Below are positions 54,610-62,342 of a DNA stretch of 64,000 bases, piece after piece. Position numbers and translations under genes: made by a program. The notes below the pieces were generated by a model, which ran no database searches, had not been told where the DNA came from, and worked only from the letters and a program-made list of their open reading frames with translations. Each line of letters opens with the position of its first letter. The first letter of the stretch is position 1. The stretch spans positions 682,001 to 746,000 of the forward strand of contig CAVWVF010000002.1 of assembly GCA_963758335.1 (NCBI GenBank), given 5' to 3'. Origin of the DNA: Roseiarcus sp963758335 (GTDB taxonomy: Bacteria; Pseudomonadota; Alphaproteobacteria; Rhizobiales; Beijerinckiaceae).

Positions 54610-54620
54610 TTTCAGCCTAA
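52824..54620 (+). CDS. IS1634-family transposase
   Basis: 598 residues from ATG 52824. The start FLRRITRRKKGKTHLYWSVV and ENKRLDDGRVVQRHVLYLGE is typical. The DDE domain shows LLYDLTSTYFE (first Asp), YSRDKRPDCPQLVIALVVT, GNTADSKTLRTFL, VWVMDRGVPTE (second Asp) and, near the end, VAVEEAFKTLKGDLAIRPIY with the Glu. The last helix region HIFIAFLAYCLQITLTRRL is also conserved. The frame is intact. Confidence 0.9.
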   Translation: MFLRRITRRKKGKTHLYWSVVENKRLDDGRVVQRHVLYLGEINSSQAEAWRKAVEVFDPRAGASRTLALFPEDRCEAAADDASVVRLRLSELRLHRPRQWGACWLAGLLWRDLQLDRFWAERLPASRKGTRWDQILHVLVAYRLIEPGSEWRLHREWFGRSAMADLLGSDFGLAETHKLYACHDLLLAHKDALFSHLTGRWRDLFNADFDVLLYDLTSTYFEINASDLPEGDKRRHGYSRDKRPDCPQLVIALVVTTEGLPLAYEVLPGNTADSKTLRTFLGKIEKQYGKARRVWVMDRGVPTEAVLAEMRASDPPVQYLVGTPKGRLNRLEKHLIEKPWRKAREGVEVKLLAQDDELYVFAQSEDRLAKERAMRRRQLKWLWARLGKLAAMNVSREEMLMKLGAARSKAPTAWRLVDVTLDEQSAALTFSLNRKKLQIARRREGRYLLRTNLTDKDPAVLWQYYIQLVAVEEAFKTLKGDLAIRPIYHHDEKRVEAHIFIAFLAYCLQITLTRRLPALASGLTARSALEKFAAVQMIDVHLPTTDGREIVLTRYTQPEPDLQLLINQLKLALPTQPPPKITAAALARVTPRSEDLSA

Positions 54621-54825
54621 ATCGTTGATTCAGCACACGCCAAGTCCGCGATTTTGCCCCAATCCGCGAAGACGGGCTAGGCGACGGCGAGATTGTCATG
54701 GTCCGCCACGGCGAGCAGCTTTGAGTCGAAAGTTCGCGTTCGGCGACGGGCGCCGACATCTGTTCTCCACGGAGGAGACGCGGCGAAGATCAAACGACCG
54801 ACAATTCGTCAGGCAGACCCGTCTC

Positions 54826-55053
54826 TCAAGTCAGCCGTGACGTGCGTCTGGACTGCGGCGAACGCAGCATGCCCAACTGAATCAATGCGGCCTTAACCGC
54901 CTCGACGTCGCCGTTCATCATCGCAGCGAACGTCGCCGCCGCAGCCTGACCACGCCCGGTCGAAGCCCTGCGACGCGATTCGATGATGGCCTGAATCTCG
55001 CTGGCCTCCGCCGGACGGGCCAGCCCCGTATAGCCCTCGTCGAACCCCGGCAT
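54826..55053 (-). CDS. Small hypothetical protein
   Basis: 75 residues: MPGFDEGYTGLARPAEASEI, QAIIESRRRASTGRGQAAAA, TFAAMMNGDVEAVKAALIQL. It reads as a mostly helical soluble protein. I do not recognise a family. Another open frame overlaps it on the same strand, but this one has the more protein-like composition. Confidence 0.4.
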   Translation of the reverse strand: MPGFDEGYTGLARPAEASEIQAIIESRRRASTGRGQAAAATFAAMMNGDVEAVKAALIQLGMLRSPQSRRTSRLT

Positions 55054-55126
55054 CCTGAAATCCCCATCGCCCTAGCAAATGCATAGCAACTTGCCTTAGG
55101 GAGTGTAATGCGGCGACTTGCCGCAT

Positions 55127-55182
55127 TTAGCCATAATACATCCTGCGCTTGGCCACAATACCTCCTTCACTTGGCCACAATG
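55127..55182 (+). repeat. Two and a half 22-bp direct repeats (TTGGCCACAATACCTCC...)
   Basis: Units start at 55127, 55149 and 55171. The first two share 17 of 22 bases, and the third repeats TTGGCCACAATG before diverging. A small perfect hairpin, GCGGCGACTTGCCGC, lies just upstream (55110-55124). The block is 180 bp before the small coiled-coil gene at 55361 and upstream of the minus-strand gene at 55053, so it may be an operator. Confidence 0.55.
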
Positions 55183-55360
55183 CGCCCGGGTGGGGGGGTC
55201 GGCCGCCCGACATGCGCCAGTCGAGCGCTGCGGCGCGACAACTGGCGAACCGTCGGGCGAGCGCCAAAGAAGGCTTCGTCCTCTACGTACGTCTTTCACG
55301 ACAGACGGGCAGATGTACCGCCACCGAATCTGGGGAACATCCTGCGAGGGAGAAGACGCG

Positions 55361-55657
55361 ATGACGCCGGACGGCCGCGCCTCGGACAGCACGCTTGCTG
55401 CGACACATAATCGATTGGCCGAGTCGAACTCACTGTCTTTGCCGGGCGGCGAGCGCGCGCCGTGGCTCGGCAGAGATCTGTGCAGCCGGGAATTGATTGC
55501 GCGTCAGCGGGCGCTGGTCCAGGACATCAAGGACGACATTTCCCAGACCAGGAAAATCATCGATTCGACCCGTGAGCAGCTCGACGCCTTCAATATCCTC
55601 ATCGGCAATTCTCGCCCCGCTGCGGGGCACGATTCGCCGTCGGAAGCGGACCCGTAG
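55361..55657 (+). CDS. Small coiled-coil protein
   Basis: 98 residues from ATG 55361, preceded by GAGGGAGAA. After a polar N-terminus, residues 45-85 form a charged helix: SRELIARQRALVQDIKDDIS, QTRKIIDSTREQLDAFNILI. Possible partner binding through the coiled coil; no known domain. Confidence 0.5.
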   Translation: MTPDGRASDSTLAATHNRLAESNSLSLPGGERAPWLGRDLCSRELIARQRALVQDIKDDISQTRKIIDSTREQLDAFNILIGNSRPAAGHDSPSEADP

Positions 55658-55732
55658 GCGCGGCGCTCTGAGGCCGCGGCCGGCCGCCTCGGACGAAGGC
55701 GCCCGACGGGCGCCTTCCGAAGGACATCTCGA

Positions 55733-56681
55733 TCAGTAGGGCTCGTCGGCGGCCAGAATCTGCCCGTGCTCGGTCAGGACGACCCAGGATCCGCCCGCGC
55801 GCGCGATTCCCTCGACGCGTCCCGCGCCGGGAAGAATATCGCCCCGCCGAACCGCGCGCTCGCCATAGCGCCCTTCGACCAGAGCCACGTCGTCTCGCGC
55901 TCCGAGAACGATGTAGCCGCGGAGGATCGGCCGCGGCCGATCGATCGCGCCCGTCGTCTCCATCGAGACGTTGGGACCGAGTTTCGGCGCGGGAGAGACC
56001 GTTTTTGCGGCGGCGAGGGCGGATTCGCCGGGGCGGGAACGGGCGCGGCCGACGCGACGACCTTCTTCTCGAGCTTGTTGATGCGGGCGGCGAGATCGGC
56101 CGCTTCAGCGCTCGTTTCGCGGTCGACGCGCTCGTTGAGCTTGTCGACCTTGGCGTTCTCTTCCCGGTCCAGCTTCTCCACGCGCTGGGCGAGTGGGCGA
56201 GCGCGCCGCTGAGATCGCGCGAGGCGGCGACGTTCGATCGGATCTCGCCGACGGAGCGACTCAAATCGACCAGCTCGTCGTGGGACTTGGCGCTTTCGAT
56301 CACGCTGAGGCGCGCGTCGAGGGCGTCGATCGTCTTCGCGAGCGCCTGGGTTTTGTCGGCCTGCTCGGCGATGAGGCCCGCCTGCGAGCGATGATCGTCG
56401 AACGCCAAGAACGCGCCGCCGGCGAGAACGGCCGCCGCCGCGACCGCCGCGGCCCAGGCGAGACGCGAACGTCGGGACGGCGTCGGCGGCCCGGCCATCG
56501 GTTCGTCGATGCGCTCCGTCCGAAACGCGGTCGCGATCAGGATAGGCGCCGGCAGGCGCGATTCCGGGCCGGCCGACCCTGCTTCTGTTTGCGCCTCGAC
56601 GCTAGGCGGGAGGAGTTCGCCCTTCGCGCCCGCCTCGCACTGGCTGTCGTTCGCATTTTCCGGATCTCGCCGCTCGCTCAT
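55733..56681 (-). pseudogene. Membrane-anchored coiled-coil protein with C-terminal beta domain, two frameshifts
   Basis: From ATG 56681 the first frame gives a Pro-rich cytoplasmic part, one helix (LAWAAAVAAAAVLAGGAFLA) and a coiled coil (ALAKTIDALDARLSVIESAK). At 56186-56201 an 8-bp tandem duplication (TGGGCGAG twice on the plus strand) shifts the frame. The next frame continues the coil (NAKVDKLNERVDRETSAEAA, DLAARINKLEKKV). A run of five T at 56004-56008 marks the second shift, after which comes GYIVLGARDDVALVEGRYGE, VRRGDILPGAGRVEGIARAG and SWVVLTEHGQILAADEPY. Undoing both restores one protein of about 315 residues, of a type found in Hyphomicrobiales without known role. Confidence 0.6.
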
Positions 56682-56854
56682 CGGGGACACACGAGGTTGA
56701 CGTAACGTTGGGCGGATTGTCGGGTCTTACAGTTAAGGAACCGTTGAGAGCGCGACGGTCGCATGCGCTGCGCCGACGGCCCGACCCAGTGCGCCGAGAC
56801 GTCGAGCGCCAGCGTTTCCGCCTGAGCCGCGCAGGACCGGAGCTACGCCCACAC

Positions 56855-57469
56855 CTACCGCCGCAGCGCAACGCAGGTGATGTCGTCGAACTGCGGCCGT
56901 CCGCGAGGCGGACGAGATCGAAAAAATCGCCGGCGTCATCGCCGCGGAAACATCGAGGCCGGTCTCGGCGACGAAGTCGGCGACCTTCGGCAGGAACGCC
57001 CGCTGGTTGACCGCCGCGCTCGCCATTTCGTCGTCGCGCTGGCGGCGCAGGACGATCTGCTCGGCCTCGCGGCCCATCCGGCCGATGACCTCGATGAGCA
57101 GCGAGGGCGTCGCGCGCGCGACCTCGGCGAGCGCGTCGCATCCGATTCGCAGTGCGGTCAGCGACGTGCGGGCGCGGGCGGTCGCCGAACGGGGCAAATG
57201 CGCGAGCGAGTCGAGTTCCCCGACCAGAGCGGGCGCCTTCAGCGTCGAAATCGGGATCGCGCCACGCGCGCTGTCGGCGGCGACTGTCACTCCCCCTCGA
57301 GAATCAGCATCGCGCAGTCGCTCGGCTCTCCCTGGAGCATGAGGATCGCGTCCGGTTCGAAGGTGCGGATTTCGGAGGCTTCGATCAGAAACGCGACATC
57401 GGCTTCGGAGAGGTCGCGGAACGCGCTCGTCGCGCGGATGGCGGCGCGCAGCGCCGGGGTCGCGTTCAT
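56855..57469 (-). pseudogene. Cyclic-nucleotide-binding domain protein with remnant PP2C (SpoIIE-type) phosphatase
   Basis: From ATG 57469 a cAMP-binding fold begins (SAFRDLSEADVAFLIEASEI, DAILMLQGEPSDCAMLILEG). A run of five C at 57292-57296 causes a frameshift, after which VTVAADSARGAIPISTLKAP, ALVGELDSLAHLPRSATARA and RTSLTALRIGCDALAEVARA complete it. Further on GDFFDLVRLADGR, the start of a SpoIIE phosphatase domain, is followed almost at once in another frame by QFDDITCVALRR and a stop at 56855, which is its end. So about 170 residues of the phosphatase have been deleted. The original was probably a cNMP-regulated serine phosphatase. Confidence 0.5.
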
Positions 57470-57614
57470 TCTTTTCTTGAGCGGCCTCAGCGCCAGGCGT
57501 TGGCGTCGAATTCTAGGACGAGTTGGTTGTGGCCGCCGTCGCGACGATCGCTCATACGCCGCGAGAATCTCTTCATCAAGCTCTACATCAAGCCCGCGCC
57601 GTAACCACCGATCG

Positions 57615-58238
57615 TCAGGCGGGGGCGCCCTTGGCGTGCACGGCGTCGTGGAACGCCCGCCATTGCGCGTCGAACAGGGCCGCGCCGAAATCGAGGACGT
57701 CGGCCGAGGCCTCCCGCACGAGCGAGAACGCAGTCGGACGATGTGCGCGCAGGCGCCCGGTCAGCGCGTTCTCCTCGAAAGTGAAATGCGTCTTGAACTT
57801 CTGCGCCAGCATCCGCATCCCGATATTGTCCGGCAGGCAAATGATCTCGATCGTCTCGACGCCGTGGTTGGCCGCGGCGCGCTGGATGCGCCGGAAGAGC
57901 TTCTCGCCGATGCCGCGCCGCCGGTGCTCACTCTCGACCGAGAAAGCGGCCTCGGCGTGGACGTGCCGCCCGAACGGCGCCTGCTCGCTCCAGATCGGCT
58001 GGTTGGACCGCAGCTCTGCTGCACCGCACAAATGGCCGTCGATGAACGCGCCGTACAGGAGGTCGCCCTGCCCGAAGCAGTGCTCCGCGTAGTGCACGAG
58101 GAAGTCGTCCGACATGCCCCCGCCGAAGCGCTCATGCCGGCTGCGGGCATCGAGCCGCAGCAGATGGTCACGGTAGGCTTCCATGTCCGACGGCCAAAGC
58201 CGGCGAATTTCAACGTTCGGAGACTTTTTCTCGCTCAT
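57615..58238 (-). CDS. GNAT-family N-acetyltransferase
   Basis: 207 residues from ATG 58238. The acetyl-CoA-binding motif A is VESEHRRRGIGEKLFRRIQR, preceded by the strand LLYGAFIDGHLCGAAELRS. The N-terminal part EIRRLWPSDMEAYRDHLLRL, DARSRHERFGGGMSDDFLVH is typical of the subfamily often fused to or found beside stress regulators. The substrate is unknown. It is followed 93 bp away by the quinone oxidoreductase start region on the same strand. Confidence 0.87.
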   Translation of the reverse strand: MSEKKSPNVEIRRLWPSDMEAYRDHLLRLDARSRHERFGGGMSDDFLVHYAEHCFGQGDLLYGAFIDGHLCGAAELRSNQPIWSEQAPFGRHVHAEAAFSVESEHRRRGIGEKLFRRIQRAAANHGVETIEIICLPDNIGMRMLAQKFKTHFTFEENALTGRLRAHRPTAFSLVREASADVLDFGAALFDAQWRAFHDAVHAKGAPA

Positions 58239-58331
58239 CGCATTCCCGCCGATTTGTCCTCGGCGCCTCGCCCCGGGTGACATATTGTGCAGCGCACCAT
58301 AATTTGCAAGCGGCTGGAACAATGTTTTTCG

Positions 58332-59315
58332 TTAAGCATTGGTAAATTGCAGCAGCGTCTTGCCGAGCGTCTGGCGCTTGGCGATCGCCTCGTAGGCCTT
58401 CTGATAGTCCTCGAGGGCAAATTTCGCGTGAATGTGAACGCTCAGGCGCCCGTGTTCGGCCCACTCGAGAAGCCGAGACATATTGTCGCGATGGGCTTCG
58501 GGCTCGCGACCGACGAATTCGCCCCAGTAAACGCCGCGGATGTCGCAGCCTTTGAGCAGGGTCAAGTTCAACGGCGGCCTTGGAATTTCGCCCGAGGCGA
58601 AGCCGATCACCAGAAGGCGCCCCTTCCAGGCGAGCGAACGCAGCGCGGCCTCGGTCTGCGCGCCGCCGACCGGATCGTAGACCACGTCGGCTCCCTTGCC
58701 GCCGGTCAGCGCCTTCAGCCGCGCCCGCAGGTCTTCCGTGGCGTAGTTGATCGTCTCGGCGGCGCCGTAGCGGCGGACGAACGCGAGCTTTTCGTCCGAC
58801 GAGGCGCAGGCGATCACGCGAGCCCCCATTGCCGCGCCGATTTCGACCGCCGCGAGACCCACCCCGCCGGAGGCGCCGAGCACGACGAGCGTTTCGGCGG
58901 GCTTCATCTCGGCGCGTTGCCTGAGCGCATGCAGCGCCGTGCCATAGGTGATCGAGAGGCCGGCCGCCTTGTCGAGCGCAAGTCCGTCGGGCACGCGCGC
59001 GAGCCGCTCCGCGGCGATCGCCATTTGCTCGCGCGCCGCGCCGTAGCCGGTCGAGCCCATCACCCGGTCGCCCACCGCAAAGCCTTCGACGCCGGGGCCG
59101 AGGGCGGCGATGCGGCCGGAAAACTCGCCCGCCGGCGAGAACGGAGGCTCGGGCTTCAGCTGGTACTTGCCCTCGATGATGAGCGTGTCGAAGAAATTGA
59201 GCGCCGCATAGGCGACCTCGACCACCGCTTCCCCCGGCCCGGCGACCGGCGGCTCGACGTCCATCACCTTCAAGTTTTCCACCGGACCAAGCGACGGACA
59301 GATCAAGGCTTTCAT
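58332..59315 (-). CDS. NADPH:quinone oxidoreductase, zinc-free MDR family
   Basis: 327 residues. GroES-like N-terminal part: MKALICPSLGPVENLKVMDV, VAYAALNFFDTLIIEGKYQL, PFSPAGEFSGRIAALGPGVE. The NADPH fold has VVLGASGGVGLAAVEIGAAM and VIACASSDEKLAFVRRYGA, and VVYDPVGGAQTEAALRSLAW. No zinc ligands are present, as expected. The usual role is reduction of quinones or enones. The start at ATG 59315 fits the family exactly. Confidence 0.9.
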   Translation of the reverse strand: MKALICPSLGPVENLKVMDVEPPVAGPGEAVVEVAYAALNFFDTLIIEGKYQLKPEPPFSPAGEFSGRIAALGPGVEGFAVGDRVMGSTGYGAAREQMAIAAERLARVPDGLALDKAAGLSITYGTALHALRQRAEMKPAETLVVLGASGGVGLAAVEIGAAMGARVIACASSDEKLAFVRRYGAAETINYATEDLRARLKALTGGKGADVVYDPVGGAQTEAALRSLAWKGRLLVIGFASGEIPRPPLNLTLLKGCDIRGVYWGEFVGREPEAHRDNMSRLLEWAEHGRLSVHIHAKFALEDYQKAYEAIAKRQTLGKTLLQFTNA

Positions 59316-59459
59316 TGCCGACTCCCAATTTTTTTCATTTTTCGTTAACCAGATGCAGCTTTACAGGGCCGGTCCCTCGGGGGAAAGCGCGAGGCCGGAA
59401 TTTCGCCCCGATCCCTCGGCAAGGGGAGCGGCTCTGAAGCGGCTCGAGGATTGATAACG

Positions 59460-60161
59460 ATGATTCTTCCTGCATTTTCCTCTCGTTGGCGCGTCGCCGC
59501 CGCTGGCCTCGCAGCCCTGGGACTGGTCTGGGCGCTCGCCCCCGCCGTGGCCGCGACCAAAAAGACGGAGAAGAGCGAGGCAGCCAAGCCCAATCTCATC
59601 GCCACCTTCGGAGACTGGAACGTGTTCGTCAGCCAATCACCCAAGGGACGCATCTGCTATGTCCTCGCCCAGCCGAAGTCGCGGGAGCCGCAGAACCTGA
59701 ATCGCGACCCCGGTTACGCCTTCATTTCCGATCGCCCGGCCGAGGGCGTGCGGAACGAGGTCTCCTTCATCATGGGCTTCGATGTCTCCGGCGGGACGGA
59801 GACGGAAGCCAAGGCCGACATCAAGTCCGACGCGAAGCCCGTCGGCAGCGCGAGGGCGAAGCCGTCGAAGGCCGAGGCGAGGACGAAGGTGAAGGCGAAG
59901 TCGATCGGCGCGCCGCTTGCAACCGTCGGCGAGGAGAGCTTCGACCTTCTGCCCAAGGGGGCCAATCTCTGGGTGAAGAATGCGGCGCGCGAGAGCGCGC
60001 TCGTCGCCGAGATGAAGAAGGGCGCGACGCTCGAGATCAAGGCCGCGTCCCTCAAGGGAAACGAATCGACCGACGACTACTCGCTCTCGGGCTTCTCGCA
60101 GGCGATGGAGCGGCTGCAGAAGGAATGCCCGACAAAGACTCAAGCGAACAGTCAACAGTGA
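59460..60161 (+). CDS. Invasion-associated locus B (IalB) family protein
   Basis: 233 residues with a signal peptide (RWRVAAAGLAALGLVWALAP). The IalB domain shows ATFGDWNVFVSQSPKGRICY, VLAQPKSREPQNLNRDPGYA, FISDRPAEGVRNEVSFIMGF and later AEMKKGATLEIKAASLKGNE, STDDYSLSGFSQAMERLQKE. A Lys/Ala-rich insert (about residues 122-150) interrupts the domain. Named after a Bartonella factor, the family is general in alphaproteobacteria and periplasmic. ATG 59460 was preferred over a TTG three codons earlier. Confidence 0.85.
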   Translation: MILPAFSSRWRVAAAGLAALGLVWALAPAVAATKKTEKSEAAKPNLIATFGDWNVFVSQSPKGRICYVLAQPKSREPQNLNRDPGYAFISDRPAEGVRNEVSFIMGFDVSGGTETEAKADIKSDAKPVGSARAKPSKAEARTKVKAKSIGAPLATVGEESFDLLPKGANLWVKNAARESALVAEMKKGATLEIKAASLKGNESTDDYSLSGFSQAMERLQKECPTKTQANSQQ

Positions 60162-60237
60162 TCAGTGACCAGTGGTCGAAGATAGGCCGAGCGGGCGCTC
60201 TCCGTTCTGATCACTGATCACTGGCGACTGGTCACTG
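60156..60237. repeat. Inverted repeats between convergent ialB-type and ubiG genes
   Basis: CAGTGATCAGTGA (60156-60168) is inverted at 60211-60223, and CAGTGACCAGT (60163-60173) is inverted at 60227-60237. The left arm contains the stop of the IalB gene and the right arm the stop of ubiG. It may act as a bidirectional transcription stop, but no U tract follows. Confidence 0.55.
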
Positions 60238-60982
60238 CGCCCGGCTTTTTGGCGGCGAACAGGTAGTTCACGCTCAGGTCGTCCGACAGGCGCCAGGTTC
60301 GACGCAGCGGATCGTAGGCGACGCCGCGCCGCTCCATCACCTTGAGGCCGGCGCCGCGCGCGGCGAGGGAGAATTCTTCTGGAGTGACGAACTGCTCCCA
60401 ACGATGGGTCCCGGGCTCCAGCCAGCGCAGCACGTATTCGACCCCGACGATGGCGAGCGCGAAGCTCTTCAGCGTGCGGTTCAAGGTCGACGCGAGAAAG
60501 AGGCCGCCGGGCTCGAGGAGGGAAGCGGCGAGGGCGACGAATCTCGCCGGATCGGCGACATGCTCGACGACCTCCATCGCGCTGACCACGTCGAAGCGCC
60601 TCGGCTCGGCGGCGATCTCCTCGAGGGTCGCGACGCGATAGGCGAGGCTTGCGCCCGTCTCCTCGGCGTGGCGTCGGGCGACGCCGATCGACGCGGGAGC
60701 GGGGTCGATTCCGAGCACGTCTCCGCCGAGCCGCGCCAGGGGTTCGGCGAAGAGCCCCGCCCCGCAGCCGACGTCGAGGATTTCGAGGCCCGCGAGCGGC
60801 GGGCCGGCCTCGGCTTCGCGCCGGAAATGCCGCAAGGCGCAGTCGCGCGCCCAGCCGATGCGCACGGGCGTCAGCCGGTGCAGCGGCGCCATGGGGCCGT
60901 CGGCGTCCCACCAGGAGTCGCCGAGCGCGTCGAACCGCGCGACTTCGGCGGAAATGACGCTCGGCGCAGGCTTGGCGCTCAT
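60218..60982 (-). CDS. ubiG: Ubiquinone biosynthesis O-methyltransferase
   Basis: 254 residues. EVARFDALGDSWWDADGPMA, PLHRLTPVRIGWARDCALRH is the UbiG signature; the SAM site is ILDVGCGAGLFAEPLARLGG and GIDPAPASIGVARRHA. VVSAMEVVEHVADPARFVAL and FLASTLNRTLKSFALAIVGV, EYVLRWLEPGTHRWEQFVTP follow. It performs both O-methylations of the ubiquinone ring. Divergent from lysC (106-bp gap), the usual arrangement in Hyphomicrobiales. Confidence 0.95.
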   Translation of the reverse strand: MSAKPAPSVISAEVARFDALGDSWWDADGPMAPLHRLTPVRIGWARDCALRHFRREAEAGPPLAGLEILDVGCGAGLFAEPLARLGGDVLGIDPAPASIGVARRHAEETGASLAYRVATLEEIAAEPRRFDVVSAMEVVEHVADPARFVALAASLLEPGGLFLASTLNRTLKSFALAIVGVEYVLRWLEPGTHRWEQFVTPEEFSLAARGAGLKVMERRGVAYDPLRRTWRLSDDLSVNYLFAAKKPGAVTSRQ

Positions 60983-61088
60983 CCGAACCTCTAATGGACC
61001 CGGGCGTTGACCGCCCGCACCCCCGCCTTTATACGCCGCCGCGTCTCATCGCGCGACCCGCGCGTCCCCCTCGAGATGAGAGGCCCGT

Positions 61089-62327
61089 TTGTCGCGCCTG
61101 GTGATGAAATTCGGCGGCACGTCCGTCGCCAAGGTCGAACGCATCCGCAACGTCGCCCGCCACGTCAAGCGTGAGATCGACGCGGGCCACGAGGTCGCGG
61201 TCGTCGTTTCCGCCATGGCGGGCAAGACGAACGAGCTCGTCGCCTGGTGCAAGGAGGCGGGCTCGCATTTCGACAACGCCGAATACGACGCCGTCGTCGC
61301 CTCGGGCGAGCTGGTCACCGCGGGCCTGCTCGCCCTCGTCCTCATGGACATGGGCCTTGGCGCGCGGTCGTGGCAGGGATGGCAGATCCCGCTCCTCACC
61401 GATGACTCGCACGGCTCCGCGCGCGTCACGAAGATCGGCGGCTTCGAGCTGGTCGAGGACCTGCGGCGGGGCAAAATCGCCGTCGTCGCCGGCTTCCAGG
61501 GCCTGCACGCGCAGACGAACCGGGTGACGACGCTCGGACGCGGTGGCTCGGACACCTCGGCGGTGGCGCTCGCCGCGGCGATCGGGGCCGACCGCTGCGA
61601 CATCTACACCGACGTCGACGGCGTCTACACGACCGACCCGCGAGTCGTGCCGAAGGCGCGGCGGCTCGACAAGGTGTCGTTCGAGGAGATGCTCGAAATG
61701 GCCTCGCTCGGGGCCAAGGTCCTGCAGGTGCGCTCGGTCGAAGTGGCCATGGTGCACAAGGTCCAGCTCTATGTGCGGTCGTCGTTCGACGACCCGGCCG
61801 ACCCGAAGCTCGGCACGCTCATCTGCGACGAGGAGGATATTTTGGAGCAGCAGGTCGTCACCGGGATCGCCTTCTCCCGCGATGAGGCGCAGATCACCTT
61901 GCGCGAGGTCGCCGACAAGCCCGGCGTCGCCGCGGCGATCTTCGGCCCGCTGGCGGAGGCCAACATCAACGTCGACATGATCATCCAGGTCGTCTCGGAG
62001 GACTCGACGACGACCGACATCACCTTCACCGTGCCCGGCGCCGATTTCGCACGGGCGAAGGCGATCATCGAGGCGCGGCGCGAGGCGATCGGCTTCGCCA
62101 GGCTCAACGGCACGCAGGACGTGGTGAAGATCTCGGCGATCGGCGTTGGCATGCGCTCCCATTCCGGCGTCGCCGCCCGCGCCTTCAGGGCGCTCGCCGC
62201 CAAGGGCATCAACATCCGCGCGATCACCACCTCGGAGATCAAGTTCTCCATGCTGATCGACGAGGCCTACACCGAGCTCGCGGTCAGGACGCTGCACTCG
62301 CTTTATGGGCTGGACGCGGGGGCGTGA
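61089..62327 (+). CDS. lysC: Aspartate kinase
   Basis: 412 residues from TTG 61089, chosen because it gives the conserved start MSRLVMKFGGTSVAKVERIR. Kinase marks are AVVVSAMAGKTNELV, VVASGELVTAGLLALVLMDM, GRGGSDTSAVALAAAIGADR and IYTDVDGVYTTDPRVVPKAR. Two ACT domains follow from about residue 265 (SRDEAQITLREVADKPGVAA, INVDMIIQVVSEDSTTTDIT, GVAARAFRALAAKGINIRAI) and give feedback control by lysine and threonine. It phosphorylates aspartate at the entry to the Lys, Met and Thr pathways. Confidence 0.95.
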   Translation: MSRLVMKFGGTSVAKVERIRNVARHVKREIDAGHEVAVVVSAMAGKTNELVAWCKEAGSHFDNAEYDAVVASGELVTAGLLALVLMDMGLGARSWQGWQIPLLTDDSHGSARVTKIGGFELVEDLRRGKIAVVAGFQGLHAQTNRVTTLGRGGSDTSAVALAAAIGADRCDIYTDVDGVYTTDPRVVPKARRLDKVSFEEMLEMASLGAKVLQVRSVEVAMVHKVQLYVRSSFDDPADPKLGTLICDEEDILEQQVVTGIAFSRDEAQITLREVADKPGVAAAIFGPLAEANINVDMIIQVVSEDSTTTDITFTVPGADFARAKAIIEARREAIGFARLNGTQDVVKISAIGVGMRSHSGVAARAFRALAAKGINIRAITTSEIKFSMLIDEAYTELAVRTLHSLYGLDAGA

Positions 62328-62342
62328 GCGGCTGCTCGCCTC

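Noticed and set aside
55118..55360. Longer N-terminal extension of the small coiled-coil protein
   Set aside because: The extension would translate the 22-bp repeats (GHNTSFTWPQC-like); ATG 55361 has a good ribosome binding site and starts the plausible protein.
61029..62297. A 422-codon open frame on the minus strand
   Set aside because: Antisense of lysC, with no ribosome binding site or domain.
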